The notes below the pieces were generated by a model that did not search any database, was not told the DNA's origin, and saw only the letters and a program-made list of their open reading frames with translations. A program made the position numbers and the translations under genes. A stretch of DNA of 64,000 nucleotides from Symbiodinium natans (Eukaryota; Sar; Dinophyceae; Suessiales; Symbiodiniaceae): positions 248,001-312,000 of the forward strand of contig CAJNDS010001369.1 in NCBI GenBank assembly GCA_905221605.1. Direction: 5' to 3'. This document shows, piece by piece, positions 50,581 through 61,077 of the stretch (its first letter is position 1; each line of letters opens with the position of its first letter).

Positions 50581-51014
50581 TTAGCCCCCCCTCCCATTTG
50601 CAAACGCAACGCTCGCGTGATGGGTTCGAAAAAGAATACGGCGGGGGGCAGCCCTCCCGCATTTGCAAACACAATGCTCGGCTGATGGGTTTGAAAAAAA
50701 TCACCTGAAGCAAGCTTGTGCAGCTTAACAAGCAGAGGGGTTGGGGCAGCCCTCCCATTTGAAAACGCGACGCTGGCACCCATTTGCTGAACACAACCTC
50801 AAAGCAAACTGGACTGATCGCCCAGAGAGCTGATTTGCAAGTTTTGCTTGTTGGTGGTTTAGGCGTAATACACCCCAAACCTCTAAGACCTTATGCCGCG
50901 TTTGCACAGATGCACACCCTGCAGGCCGTCCCAAGGTGTGGTGTGAGGTTGTGCAGTGTATAGTTTTATGTGCTATTTTGGTCTAGGGGAAGGCTACAGA
51001 GTAAACCCCTTAGC
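50581..51014. repeat. TTTGCAAAC-containing satellite unit, right copy
   Basis: 50582-50700 nearly repeats 9600-9720. ATTTGCAAAC/ATTTGAAAAC occurs at about 50596, 50660 and 50757. After about 50940 the sequence is unique up to the DIRS-3 boundary. No gene. Confidence 0.65.
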
Positions 51015-51165
51015 GTTGCGTGTGATCTTTTCTTTTTTATACACGCATGTTTTGCTACTGCTTGTCTTGGCGTTGCATATGTTGAGATCACCGCAGGGTT
51101 CAGGCTCACGCACTGCAGTGGGCGCCGAGCGCCCCGGAAATCTTCGCAGCAAGATTTTCGAAAAC
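51015..51165 (+). repeat. DIRS-3 split direct repeat A1
   Basis: 151 bases matching A2; ends ATTTTCGAAAAC. Confidence 0.92.
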
Positions 51166-52004
51166 AGCAAGAAGCAACACTTGACCGTTAATTTGCCAGC
51201 AATCTTTGACACTAGCCTCCTAGAAACTTATCCTCTCGAGCCGAAGCGATGGCCCCAGATTGCAACACATTCTAGCCCGCAAGACAAGCTAGAACTGCAT
51301 AAGACCTGGCGAGGTCCCGCATGGACCCCAGCAAAACATCGCTGGAAGAGGAGGCCAGTGCACTCCCAGCAGCACGCACTGCTGAAGCAGAATTCTAGAT
51401 CCGCCAGGCATCAGACGAGCTCGCCACCGCAAGTGCGACCATCTGGCATACCGCATTCCCAGTAGGGAACCCGCAAGTGCATTCTGGCCTCTGGCCTCTA
51501 GCCTCGCTTGAGCCAGGTACAGTCACCGCAGTGACTTGCAGTGCCCACGCATTGGTTTTTCTGCACTTGCAGCATCTTTTAGCAACAGTCGCATGCTGTT
51601 CTGTGTCTGTGCATAGCCGCAGAACCGCAACTTTAGCCTCGCATGGGCCAGGTACCGCTGTTGAGCCGCAGGACGATACTTTCTGCGCAGCACTCAGCAT
51701 CGGCAAGACTTTGCTCGCCTTGCAACAGTGTCATCAGTCTCTGCGCCTTTTGCATTACTGCCACTCGCAATGTGCCCCTGCAGTGCTCAAGTCAGCACAG
51801 CCCCTAGAGGCACAAGTGTCGCAGACCGCAGGTTCTGCATGTACTCATATCCACACAATACACTGCAGTCATGGCATGCTGCAAGCACCGCCTCAGGAAC
51901 GCACACAGCACATCATGCACAGTGCATTTTGACGCTCTTCACAGCTTCACAGCTTCTAACTGCATAACTGCACCCAGCAATTACTGCATTCAGCCGCCGG
52001 GCCC
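51166..52004 (+). other. DIRS-3 leader
   Basis: About 840 bases. Open stretches (50956-51465 and 51477-51932) have no recognisable domain and a composition like the rest of the element; GCA-rich sequence has few stops, so openness alone means little. Confidence 0.45.
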
Positions 52005-53105
52005 ATGTCAAACATGCAGTCCGCCTGGCAAGTGATTCTGCAGGCTAGCGACGATGAACTGCGTGAAAGCATTTTGCACTTGCCAACCCGGCAACAGCAC
52101 CGCATTGCATTCCTCACACTGCAATGCACAACCGCAGGCATGTACCATGCAGAGTACTGCGACGCAAGCTGGCGCGACACAGTACTGCATCAGTGGGAAG
52201 ACCTCCCAGCCTCCGCATATGCAGCTACCGCACCCGCGCCCGCAGAGAGCATGCATGCACCGCCCTACCCGGACGACGGCACCTGCGATGATGACATGCC
52301 ACCACCGCCCTGGCCCGAGAGCACTACCGCAACGCAATCCGCGGGCCCAGAACCACAGCAGACACAGCAGACCGCATCCTCCTCCTCGGCAGATGGGGTG
52401 CAACAGCTGTCACAACTGCTCACAAATCTGCTCCAGCAACAGCAGCAGCAGCAGCAGTCGCAGCCACAACCGCAGCAGCAACAGAGGCAAGCCTGGGCCG
52501 ACATCCAAGACACAGCACCGCAACCAAAGCAGCAGCCCACAGCAAAAGAGCCGCCTGGCAAGAAGCCGCCCCCCAAACTGCCAGACCACATCCACGGGCC
52601 CAATCCACAGCAAACACCGCAACAGCCCGCAGCACAGCAGCCCACACAAGGGCCACCGCGCAGCATCTTTCCGCAGCCGCCGAACCGGCAAGACCCACAG
52701 CCCACACAGCAGCCGCAGCCATCAGCACCGCAAACGGATTCCATGCAAAACGGCTTCGACATCAACTTCGGAGTCGGACCGCCAATCCCACTGCACGACT
52801 GCCACAAGCGCCCACCGCTAGGCTATTTTCCGCAAGGGTGCGAACCTGCACAGGCAAACCTTTGCAACCGCAAAATCTTTTTTACTGCCCAGGGCAAACC
52901 CTGGTACCGCAACCCCAAAAAGGGGACACCGCATTGCGCTATTCGCTGCAACGACCCCGACTGCAGTTACGGCGGAGCCGCGCCCTGCAATTACCCACTG
53001 CCCGTCCCCTTTAGCAACGACACGCACACGCATCATACCTGCAGCCAATGCAAAGCGCAACGCAATGCAGACCGCGGTCTCGTTAGCATACAGCCCTTGA
53101 ATTAA
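52005..53105 (+). CDS. DIRS-3 accessory ORF with polyglutamine and Cys/His end
   Basis: 366 residues from an ATG. N terminus helical (WQVILQASDDELRESILHLP). A long Gln/Pro-rich centre includes a run of eight Gln coded by a CAG/CAA tract near 52437. The last 100 residues hold Cys/His pairs (HCAIRCNDPDCSYGG...C, HHTCSQC) that may bind zinc. The order is the same as in DIRS-2, where extra ORFs also precede the YR gene, but I see no sequence relationship. Could bind nucleic acid. Confidence 0.65.
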   Translation: MSNMQSAWQVILQASDDELRESILHLPTRQQHRIAFLTLQCTTAGMYHAEYCDASWRDTVLHQWEDLPASAYAATAPAPAESMHAPPYPDDGTCDDDMPPPPWPESTTATQSAGPEPQQTQQTASSSSADGVQQLSQLLTNLLQQQQQQQQSQPQPQQQQRQAWADIQDTAPQPKQQPTAKEPPGKKPPPKLPDHIHGPNPQQTPQQPAAQQPTQGPPRSIFPQPPNRQDPQPTQQPQPSAPQTDSMQNGFDINFGVGPPIPLHDCHKRPPLGYFPQGCEPAQANLCNRKIFFTAQGKPWYRNPKKGTPHCAIRCNDPDCSYGGAAPCNYPLPVPFSNDTHTHHTCSQCKAQRNADRGLVSIQPLN

Positions 53106-53515
53106 CTGCACGCCGCAATGCACGCTGCACGCTGCACACGCACACTGCACGCGCACACCGCTCAATCTTGCATTCTTCTTTTTTGGAGCAGCATGGGTCC
53201 CCCCCCGCACTAGGCCATGAGCCTCGCATTCAGAAAAGATGCACGCAAAAGGGGGGGGTCCCAAGCAGCGATCTAGCAGGCCTAGCACAGCGCAAGGCCG
53301 CAGTCGCAAAAAAGTTGGGCTCTGCAAACTGCACGCATTGCCAGCAGAGCTTCCTTAGGCTGCACCGCAAGTGCTTGCACCGCCCTTCCCTTAACCCATA
53401 GCCCTACCTCGCCCAATGCCCAGGTCGACCGCTCTTCCTCCTCAGCGACGACATCGACGCGTGTTCCAGCTCAGTAGCCTTCAGCAAAAGCCACGGCAAG
53501 CTGCATGCACCAGCC
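53106..53515 (+). other. DIRS-3 spacer before the recombinase gene
   Basis: 410 bases, GCAC-rich, with a C7 and a G7 run (about 53199 and 53252). A short open frame at 53168-53401 ends in a Cys/His string (CTHCQQSFLRLHRKCLH) that looks like a C2H2 finger; it may be a remnant. Confidence 0.4.
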
Positions 53516-55924
53516 TTGTTGCATAATGCACCAGAGAACCCGCACACTTTGCCTGCAACCATTGACTACAGCGAAGATGCTTTTTCTGACCCGCAGGTGC
53601 TTGAGCAAGCAAATGACGAAGCCTCCGAGCTTCCCGGCATTTGCAGCACCGCGCTTAATGCAATCATCGGCCTGGGAGACCCAGTCTCAAGCCACACCAT
53701 TGCACCGCCTCCACTGCCTCTCAGCAGTGTCCTTTTTGCACCTGCCCTGCGTTCAGCAACCCGCAATGCCGCATCAAGAACTCCGCCTCCCAAGGCATCA
53801 GCAACGTTCCCTAGATCCCGAGCCTCCACCCCTAGGCATAGGGTTATAGACCTCACACCCTGCAAAGCCTGGTGGCCCCTGCAAGCAGCCAGAGCCAGGC
53901 CTCCTGCTCGCATGCTGCAAGCACCGCCGCCTGATCCCAAAATCCAACCGCACCATGGCCCCGTTCAGTCGTCGCAGCAAAGCACTGCTAACCCTAAGCC
54001 CAGACCCAAGCCCAAAGCCGCACCCAAAAGCTTGCAAAGGCAACCTCCGCCTCTGCGCATGAGTGGACCGGGCAGCTCCAGCAACAGAGTGCCCACAACA
54101 CTGCAGACTGCAACTCCGAGAGCGGCCCTTGCACCAGCTGCTACCAAGCCTGCTCCTGTCGCAAGAACGCCATATCTGCACAGCACCGCACCGTGCTTGA
54201 CGTCCAAGCCCGAGATCTTTACCACCAGAGCACAAAATGCAACCCGGAAGCACCGGGCAATTTCACGCTTCATGCGCATTTTGCTCGTTATAGGGTGCGC
54301 CAGCACCCTGTTTGCGCAATTGCACGAGCGCCCTACATTCCACGCGCATGTGTCACAGGCCCTTGTGAAAAACACTGCAAGCACACTAGACCGCTACCTG
54401 CGATGCGTTGAGCAGTTTTTGGACTACCTCAGCATGTGGCAGTGCAACATTGCCGACTGCACATGGCCTTGTGTGGCAGATTACCTGCATTCAGCCCAGC
54501 AGAGTAAAATCTGCGACCGCGCTTGCCACCGCACGCCGCCGGTCATGTGCGTGAAAGCCCTCCGCTGGCTTGCTAAACATGCGCAAATAGAAGGCCTTTC
54601 CACAGCAATGTACATGCCCCTGATCTCAGCATACACGCTGCGAGATCAACCGCACGACCGCCGAGAGGCGATGCCACTGCCCATGGCCTGTGTAATAGCA
54701 TTCGAACAATGCGTCTGTGACGCACTTGCACCCATTGCCCTGCGCCTTTGGCTCGGCGCTGCACTTGTCTGCATCCATGCCAGCATCCGCTGGGGCGACG
54801 CACAACGCATTGAGTGGTCCAGCTTGGACCTCACCGCAACCGCACTGCGCGGCATTTGTTATCAGACAAAAACCGCAAAGCAGGGGCAACCCTGGGCAGT
54901 GCATTGGCTTGGCTTCTCAGGCGCAACCGCAAAGACCTCGTGGGTGGTCGCATGGCTCTCCCTACTGCATTTTTACCTCGCAAAGCACCCACACAACAAC
55001 CCTGACTTTCTTTTCATGCACTGCAATATCACCGGCAATCCGCCGGAGCATGCGCTGCCCAGCAGCTACCATCACAGCCTTCGCGTGCTGCGCTGGGCAT
55101 GCACCGCACCATGGCTAGCCCAAGCCAACCAACTGCTACAGCACATGGAGGCCCTGGCCCTAACCCTGCATAGCCTTAAGTCCTGCCTCCTTGCCGCCGC
55201 AGCGCAAAGAGAGCTTCCCAAAGAAAAACGCCTTCAGCAAGGTCACCACCGCGACAGCGCAGCCCTATACTCGCGCGACGACACCATCGCAAGCCTCGGC
55301 ATACAGCGAGACCTGCGCCATGCCCTGCACGCAGGATGGCGCCCACAGCGCTCCATGTCCCGCGGAGGGCAGGCCCCCGTGCCAGAACCGCCCTTCGCGC
55401 TCAATGCGGATCCGCAACAGCCGCACCTGACCGCGCAAGAACTTCGTGACCCAGCACTGGCACGCTTCGTCTCACGACATGAATTGCTGCAAAGCAACGC
55501 AGACGAGCAAGACGACGCAGCCCTTCAGCAAATGCATATGCCCCCGCACACGGCCCGGCCGACCCTGGACCTAGAAGCACTAGAGGTTGAAGAAGCCGCA
55601 ATGCGCCTGCTGCATGAATCCTCAACCGAGGAAGACCTTGCATCCACAGTAGCATCAGTTCCGTCCACGCAAGAATCCGAAGACGAAGCGCTGCCAGAGC
55701 CGACTGCCCTCGGCACAGGAATCCGCAACGGAGCCTGGGCCGCAACACACTGCGTTACAGCCACAAGCTGGGAACAATACCTGCATGAAAATCGCAACAT
55801 GCGATGCCTGCGCACTGCCTGCGGAGCCCCCATCCGGTCGAGCGCCTTCCTTATCCAAATCGCAAATGCCACAAGCCTCTGTGGACGTGCCGCGTGCAAG
55901 AGAGCCCGAGCTGCTTCCGACTAG
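53516..55924 (+). CDS. DIRS-3 tyrosine recombinase
   Basis: 802 residues; the start is not certain (TTG at 53516). The first 250 residues are Pro/Ala-rich and probably disordered. The recombinase part shows a core-binding-like helical region (LDRYLRCVEQFLDYLSMW, about 54390), Arg425 in HASIRWGDAQRI, His552 in HSLKSC, GHHRDS, and the likely nucleophile Tyr585 in ALYSRDD. The C-terminal tail has Cys residues like the other two. Integrates the element without target duplication. Confidence 0.85.
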   Translation: MLHNAPENPHTLPATIDYSEDAFSDPQVLEQANDEASELPGICSTALNAIIGLGDPVSSHTIAPPPLPLSSVLFAPALRSATRNAASRTPPPKASATFPRSRASTPRHRVIDLTPCKAWWPLQAARARPPARMLQAPPPDPKIQPHHGPVQSSQQSTANPKPRPKPKAAPKSLQRQPPPLRMSGPGSSSNRVPTTLQTATPRAALAPAATKPAPVARTPYLHSTAPCLTSKPEIFTTRAQNATRKHRAISRFMRILLVIGCASTLFAQLHERPTFHAHVSQALVKNTASTLDRYLRCVEQFLDYLSMWQCNIADCTWPCVADYLHSAQQSKICDRACHRTPPVMCVKALRWLAKHAQIEGLSTAMYMPLISAYTLRDQPHDRREAMPLPMACVIAFEQCVCDALAPIALRLWLGAALVCIHASIRWGDAQRIEWSSLDLTATALRGICYQTKTAKQGQPWAVHWLGFSGATAKTSWVVAWLSLLHFYLAKHPHNNPDFLFMHCNITGNPPEHALPSSYHHSLRVLRWACTAPWLAQANQLLQHMEALALTLHSLKSCLLAAAAQRELPKEKRLQQGHHRDSAALYSRDDTIASLGIQRDLRHALHAGWRPQRSMSRGGQAPVPEPPFALNADPQQPHLTAQELRDPALARFVSRHELLQSNADEQDDAALQQMHMPPHTARPTLDLEALEVEEAAMRLLHESSTEEDLASTVASVPSTQESEDEALPEPTALGTGIRNGAWAATHCVTATSWEQYLHENRNMRCLRTACGAPIRSSAFLIQIANATSLCGRAACKRARAASD

Positions 55925-56101
55925 CCAGAAGCCCAGAGTTTGCTGCGCCTTGTTTGTCGCCTGCCGCCCCCAGCTCACACCCGCAGCCATTTCGGCCCTC
56001 CTTTTAAATAACAAACACATGCAGCAACTACAGTAGTGCTTACACGACCCGACATAGCGCTTCGCAACCTGTAGTCTAGCCCAGCCTAATTACGACTCGC
56101 A

Positions 56102-57364
56102 ATGGACATCGACTCTGTGCAAAGTTTCGAGCAGCTATGCACAGATATGGGCATCCCACAACGCCTGCTCGAAGCACTGCGAGCCTCAGGCTACCGCACC
56201 ATTGCAGATCTAGCATTCAGCCTGCCCGAGCAGCATTACCTCGATGCATGGCTGACAGCACAGCCCCAGGAACTCTGGGACGAACTGCAAGTTCAGGATA
56301 CCGCCTGGAGCCCCGTGATCGGGAGACTCCGCCGCACATTGGCGCGATGCCAAACCATCACCTCAGGCACCGGCCCGGCCATCAGCAGCCAAGAACCTGC
56401 ACCTGCCACCAGCGCCACTCGCAATGCGCACATTGCCGAGAACGTCTGGGCCGAGCATGCACCGCCGCGCCTGACAAACAGCGCAGTGCAGACGATGAAG
56501 GACACATTCGCCGCAAACTATCCAGGCGAAATACTGGACGGCAACTCCATGCCAAGCATTAGACTGCTAAGCATAGTCTACCAGTGGTTCCGCCCCGGCA
56601 ACAACCCTCAATGGGTTCCTTGGCAACTGCGCATGTCAGAAAAGCAGTACCAGGAGATACTGGTCGCCCGCACAGGCAAAACCCTCCGCACTGAAGCACA
56701 GCTCATCAGCGCGGCGCTCATAGATGACACGCCCGAGCTGAGCATAGACCCCAACCGCCTAACGCACGGCTGGCTTATCAAGATCCAGCAAGTGTTCCGC
56801 AACGCAATCGCACTCTGCGGAGGCGCACATCTTGCCGCACTAAAAGAGCTCGACGCCAAAGTCCTTGACTACGCAACTGCAAACATCCCAGCAGACCTGG
56901 GACTGCGAACTGTCAACATGACAGAATTACTGCAGGCAGACCGCAAAATTTGGAGCGAACTATCCGCAATGTGCGCACGCGGCTGGTCACTGGACGATTC
57001 ACTGCACGAGCTTACCCACATTCGCAGCGACCTGCACACGCTGCTGCAACCTCGACCTAGGCCACCTAATACCCCTAAAGGCAAAGGCAAGGGCAAGGAG
57101 GACAAAGGCAAGGGCAAAGGCAAAACCAGCAAAGGTGTCCGCAACGATGCCCTCAAGCAGCCTTACGCAGGCCACAGCACGCAGGACTTGGCAACCGCTA
57201 AAGGAGACAAGAAAATATGCCTGCGCTTCAATAAAGGCACCTGCAACAACCCCAACTGCAAATTCCTGCACATCTGCGGGGTAAAGCAGAGCAACGGGGA
57301 GCCGTGCGGCAAGAAGCATGCAGCCTGGCAACACCGCGACACGCCGCCTCCGCCCTCCACCTGA
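56102..57364 (+). CDS. DIRS-3 Gag
   Basis: 420 residues from an ATG. The N terminus (LLEALRASGYRTIADLAF) aligns with DIRS-1 and DIRS-2 Gag, and so does the core end (VNMTELLQADRKIW, then LHTLLQPRP). A KGKGKGKEDKGKGKGK tract and a CCCH-type cluster (ICLRFNKGTCNNPNCKFLHIC, from 57215) follow. It stops at TGA (57362), in frame with pol. Role: RNA coat. Confidence 0.87.
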   Translation: MDIDSVQSFEQLCTDMGIPQRLLEALRASGYRTIADLAFSLPEQHYLDAWLTAQPQELWDELQVQDTAWSPVIGRLRRTLARCQTITSGTGPAISSQEPAPATSATRNAHIAENVWAEHAPPRLTNSAVQTMKDTFAANYPGEILDGNSMPSIRLLSIVYQWFRPGNNPQWVPWQLRMSEKQYQEILVARTGKTLRTEAQLISAALIDDTPELSIDPNRLTHGWLIKIQQVFRNAIALCGGAHLAALKELDAKVLDYATANIPADLGLRTVNMTELLQADRKIWSELSAMCARGWSLDDSLHELTHIRSDLHTLLQPRPRPPNTPKGKGKGKEDKGKGKGKTSKGVRNDALKQPYAGHSTQDLATAKGDKKICLRFNKGTCNNPNCKFLHICGVKQSNGEPCGKKHAAWQHRDTPPPPST

Positions 57365-57370
57365 CGAAGT
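57362..57370 (+). promoter_or_regulatory. DIRS-3 gag-pol TGA, possible readthrough site
   Basis: TGA CGA, with the frame open for 261 bases up to the first pol ATG at 57626. The context is less favourable than TGA CTA, but the arrangement is the same as in DIRS-1 and DIRS-2. Confidence 0.5.
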
Positions 57371-57625
57371 CCGGAGCCTACCGCCGGGGAGGTACCTCCG
57401 GACATAACCTCTGCCCCGATTGCACAACCCACCGCCGCATATCCCAATTGCACAGCCTCACTGACCCCCGGAAACCGGGATAATAACCCTTGCAATAGAC
57501 CCCCCAGGGGCCCCTCCGCCCCGCGCTCGCCAAGCAGCGACTCCTACTACTCAACCACCAGCACCTCCGGCTCAGAGGCATCCGCGCGAGACCCTGATGC
57601 GGCTACACCCAGCATCACTACAACC

Positions 57626-60514
57626 ATGCCACGCCTATTCCTAGACCTTTTTGCGGGCACGACCAGCCCGCTTACAGCAGCGGCCAAAGAGCTCAACCTG
57701 GACAGCATCGAGCCTATTGACGCACTCGCTAATCCTAAACACAACGTGCTCGATGATTGCTTCTATGCAATCCTGCAAAGGCTATGCTGGTCAGGCCTAG
57801 TCTCCTTCATTTGGTCTGCGCCGCCCTGCGAGCAGCAGCAACGTGTCGACTCCAGCGCAGAGATCCATGCGCGCAGCCGCGCACTCGTCCGCGCTGCCAC
57901 CGCTAAAGGAGCGGATGGCGGTTTCGAGCAACCAGTCGACGCCATGTCCTGGCTTGAGCACGACAACGTCCAACTGCTGTGCGAACTCAACGCCACATGC
58001 GCGCACGTTGCAGCCTGCGCACACGGCTTGAACATCCACAAAGCATGGGTGTTTTGCTGCACTCTCAGGGAAACCGCATCCCTTGCCTCAGTCTGCAAAC
58101 ATCACCGCGATGAGCACACCTCCGTTTGCAACAAGAGGGACTCCTCGGGAGCATTCACCAGCTCCACAACTGCAAAATACCCCAGCACGCTTGCAAAAGC
58201 ACTGTTGACGATTGCGCAACCTCGCATCAGCTCAACCGGGCTCCACAGCATATCACTACAGCACGCTCTGTCCTTGCTGCCAGTATCCATGCCGCCTCAT
58301 CCCCGCCTTTTAGTCTGTGACGGGTCAGGACAAAACAGCACAGCAGACCACTCTCTACCGTCCAACGACAAGCGCATGTCAAAGCTGCGCGAAGCCTTCA
58401 TGTCCTACGTACAGGACAACAACCTCATGCAGCAATTGGCAACGCACCTGTCACAGGCAAAGGACACGCATCCCCTGTCGGAAAAACAACAGTTAGACCT
58501 GGCCTGCCTAGCCCATGCAATCGTGCACCCTGGATGCACGGATACGAACTGCCTTAGCATCAGGGAGGACCAGCCCTTTCGCCTCCTTCTCCTGCAAGCC
58601 ATAGCTCAGCATGTCGATGACCCAGACCTGGACCTCATTCCTATCCTCCTTGAAGGAGTGCCTACCGGCGCCTTCACACCGCTGCCCGCAAGCAAGCAAT
58701 GGATCACAAATCAACTCAGCGATCCGCAAGAATCAGACCCATTGCACCTGCAACACTGCGCAGGCAACTGGACGCAAGCAGAAAAGAATCCCGCTGTCCT
58801 GCAAGAGCTAATTGACAAAGAACTGCGCGAAGGTTACATTGCACAATTTGACGGCACCGAAGCCGACGCAAAACGGCGTTGGCCAAAAGGCACAGCGATC
58901 GGCAAGTTAAACGTGGTCATCGCACAGGGCCGCGACCCACGCATGGTGCTTGACAGCACCATCTGCAACCTAAATCCGCGCTGCCACCTGCCCGAGCGCG
59001 TGCAAATGCCTACCGCAAAAGATGTGCAGCTAACATACTCACACCGCGACCCGCACGGCTACTGGCACGGGCTATCGCTAGATTTCAAGGCCGCACACAA
59101 AGCATGCGTAGTGCGCGAAGACGAAAGGGGCACACTGCTCTTCAGGCACCAGCACAAACTCTACTACTATAAAGTATGCCATTTTGGTGCAAGGTTTAGC
59201 AGCTTTTGGTGGCAGAGACTAGGCTCGGTCATCCACCGCACTTTGCACCGCCTCCTCAGCCATAGACCGCACCGCAGTTTCCTATATGTCGATGACATAT
59301 TCGCAATGCTGTGTGCAAAACACAGCGCCGAGCTAGCCTGCCTGACCATTTGCCTACTCACCGCAATTAACGCCCCGATAAGTTGGCGCAAAGCACAGCT
59401 GGGGCCCCGCATTACATGGTGCGGCTGGACGTTTGATCTAGCCAACGACACCCTGCAACTAGTGCATACCAAAATCGCAAAGCTGCTCGAGCAACTCGCA
59501 GCACTGCGCCGTGCATCCAAAGTGCACCGCAAAGCCTTGGAGGCCTGCCTAGGTCTCCTAGTCTGGGCAACTACGATGTCCCCGCACCTGCGACCCTTCC
59601 TTGCACCGCTTTACAGCGACCTGCACAGTGGGAAAGGCACCCTGCACAGCGTGCCGGCCACGCAATGGCAGCAATTCTACCAGGCGCTGGACGACCAGGC
59701 ACGAGTGCAGAACCCCGCAGGTATGTGGCTCCCAAAGAATGCACAGCTTCTCGAAGTCGGAAGCATTCCTATTTCTTGCAAAGCAGACGTCCCACGTGTG
59801 CCCAAAACCAGCCAGCGCACGTGGGTGCGCCTGGCAGACCCCAGCCGCCATGAAGTGCACCTCCGCAAGCAAAGCAAAGAAGCCTTGCTGTGGCTTGAAC
59901 AAATGTTCAAACACAGCAACATCGCTCCCCTTCACCAACCGCAGCTTTTGCAATGCCTTAGCGCCGCAGATGCCATGGCAGAAGGCAACCAGGTTGGAAT
60001 AGGGGGATGGATGTGTACCAGCAGAGGCTTTGCATGGTTCAGCGAAACATGGACCATGCAAGAGGTCCGCGCCACCTGGCCGGCCCTCACAGACTCAGCG
60101 CAGCCGTATATCGCCTGCTTTGAAGTCCTCGCACAGCTCGCGCTCCTGCAAACCGCTTGGTTGAAGGCGAGGCCATCCAGCATGTCATTTATATTACCCA
60201 CAGCAAGCGACAATACTGCAGCCGAAAGCGGCATAAATAAGCTCTTCAGTACAACCGAGCCACTCGCATCTTTCCTGAAGCTAGTCGCAGACTGGGCGCA
60301 CAGGCACTCCGTGCAACTAGCAGTCTCCCACCTTGCAGGGGAGAAAAATGTCTGGGCAGACGAGCTCAGCCGCAACCGCATGCACCGATTCCAGCACCGC
60401 ATGCACGAACGCGTACGCATTCCACTGCAAATGCTTGCAGAACGATGCCACTGCATCCACCTGCACCCCCCAGACGCATTCTGGGCTAGCTCTTTGCTGG
60501 CTGCCTCCGCATGA
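57626..60514 (+). CDS. DIRS-3 Pol: methyltransferase-like, RT, RNase H
   Basis: 962 residues from ATG 57626. A methyltransferase-like domain opens at once: LFLDLFAGT (4-12), an acidic SIEPID, SAPPCEQQQ with Cys68, then GGFEQP (98-103) in place of ENP. RT: LSLDFKAAHK (D486) and YVDD (D556-557). RNase H-like region: IGGWM near 790, TASDNTAAES and HLAGEKNVWADELSR (from about residue 902). The methylase lacks the Ser/Thr-rich segment after PPC seen in copia-1, so activity is doubtful. The frame is intact. Confidence 0.88.
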   Translation: MPRLFLDLFAGTTSPLTAAAKELNLDSIEPIDALANPKHNVLDDCFYAILQRLCWSGLVSFIWSAPPCEQQQRVDSSAEIHARSRALVRAATAKGADGGFEQPVDAMSWLEHDNVQLLCELNATCAHVAACAHGLNIHKAWVFCCTLRETASLASVCKHHRDEHTSVCNKRDSSGAFTSSTTAKYPSTLAKALLTIAQPRISSTGLHSISLQHALSLLPVSMPPHPRLLVCDGSGQNSTADHSLPSNDKRMSKLREAFMSYVQDNNLMQQLATHLSQAKDTHPLSEKQQLDLACLAHAIVHPGCTDTNCLSIREDQPFRLLLLQAIAQHVDDPDLDLIPILLEGVPTGAFTPLPASKQWITNQLSDPQESDPLHLQHCAGNWTQAEKNPAVLQELIDKELREGYIAQFDGTEADAKRRWPKGTAIGKLNVVIAQGRDPRMVLDSTICNLNPRCHLPERVQMPTAKDVQLTYSHRDPHGYWHGLSLDFKAAHKACVVREDERGTLLFRHQHKLYYYKVCHFGARFSSFWWQRLGSVIHRTLHRLLSHRPHRSFLYVDDIFAMLCAKHSAELACLTICLLTAINAPISWRKAQLGPRITWCGWTFDLANDTLQLVHTKIAKLLEQLAALRRASKVHRKALEACLGLLVWATTMSPHLRPFLAPLYSDLHSGKGTLHSVPATQWQQFYQALDDQARVQNPAGMWLPKNAQLLEVGSIPISCKADVPRVPKTSQRTWVRLADPSRHEVHLRKQSKEALLWLEQMFKHSNIAPLHQPQLLQCLSAADAMAEGNQVGIGGWMCTSRGFAWFSETWTMQEVRATWPALTDSAQPYIACFEVLAQLALLQTAWLKARPSSMSFILPTASDNTAAESGINKLFSTTEPLASFLKLVADWAHRHSVQLAVSHLAGEKNVWADELSRNRMHRFQHRMHERVRIPLQMLAERCHCIHLHPPDAFWASSLLAASA

Positions 60515-60701
60515 GAATCGCACTTTTCGCAACCGCATGCGCAGCAAAAAGAGACCAAAGCACTGCAGTCTCACGTTGAGTACACTGCATATATTAATGA
60601 AGCCTCTGCCTGCGCATCGGCACACAACACTGAGGCCGAAACACTCCTGAGCGCGGTAGGGGTCCCAGTAGCAGATTCAGGAGTTGCTCCGGACTAAAGA
60701 A

Positions 60702-60835
60702 GGGGTTGTGAACTCAGAGTGATCTTGCGTCCTTTAAGAACTGCTTTGCACTCTTCGCTACCCGGAGCAACACCTGAAAAAAGGAGCGCGTCCGATCCGT
60801 TGCTTGCATTAGCTAAGAAGGGAGTAGCCTGAACG
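60702..60835 (+). repeat. DIRS-3 split direct repeat B1
   Basis: 134 bases starting GGGGTTGTG; matches B2 and joins A2. Confidence 0.92.
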
Positions 60836-60985
60836 TTGCGTGTGATCTTTTCTTTTTTATACACGCATGTTTTGCTACTGCTTGTCTTGGCGTTGCATAT
60901 GTTGAGATCACCGCAGGGTTCAGGCTCACGCACTGCAGTGGGCGCCGAGCGCCCCGGAAATCTTCGCAGCAAGATTTTCGAAAAC
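60835..60985 (+). repeat. DIRS-3 split direct repeat A2
   Basis: 151 bases, same as A1; runs into CCCACCC (with one shared C). Confidence 0.92.
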
Positions 60986-61077
60986 CCACCCAACCCTCCC
61001 TGAAGCATCATATGGCTCGCACAGCAAAAGGTTCGCACAACCTTACAAGAGGCACGCACTGCCGAAATACAGCAAGG

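Noticed and set aside
52265-52807. Cys/Gly-rich minus-strand ORF
   Set aside because: Antisense of the Gln/Pro-rich DIRS-3 ORF; CAG repeats read as Cys/Leu/Ala in other frames.
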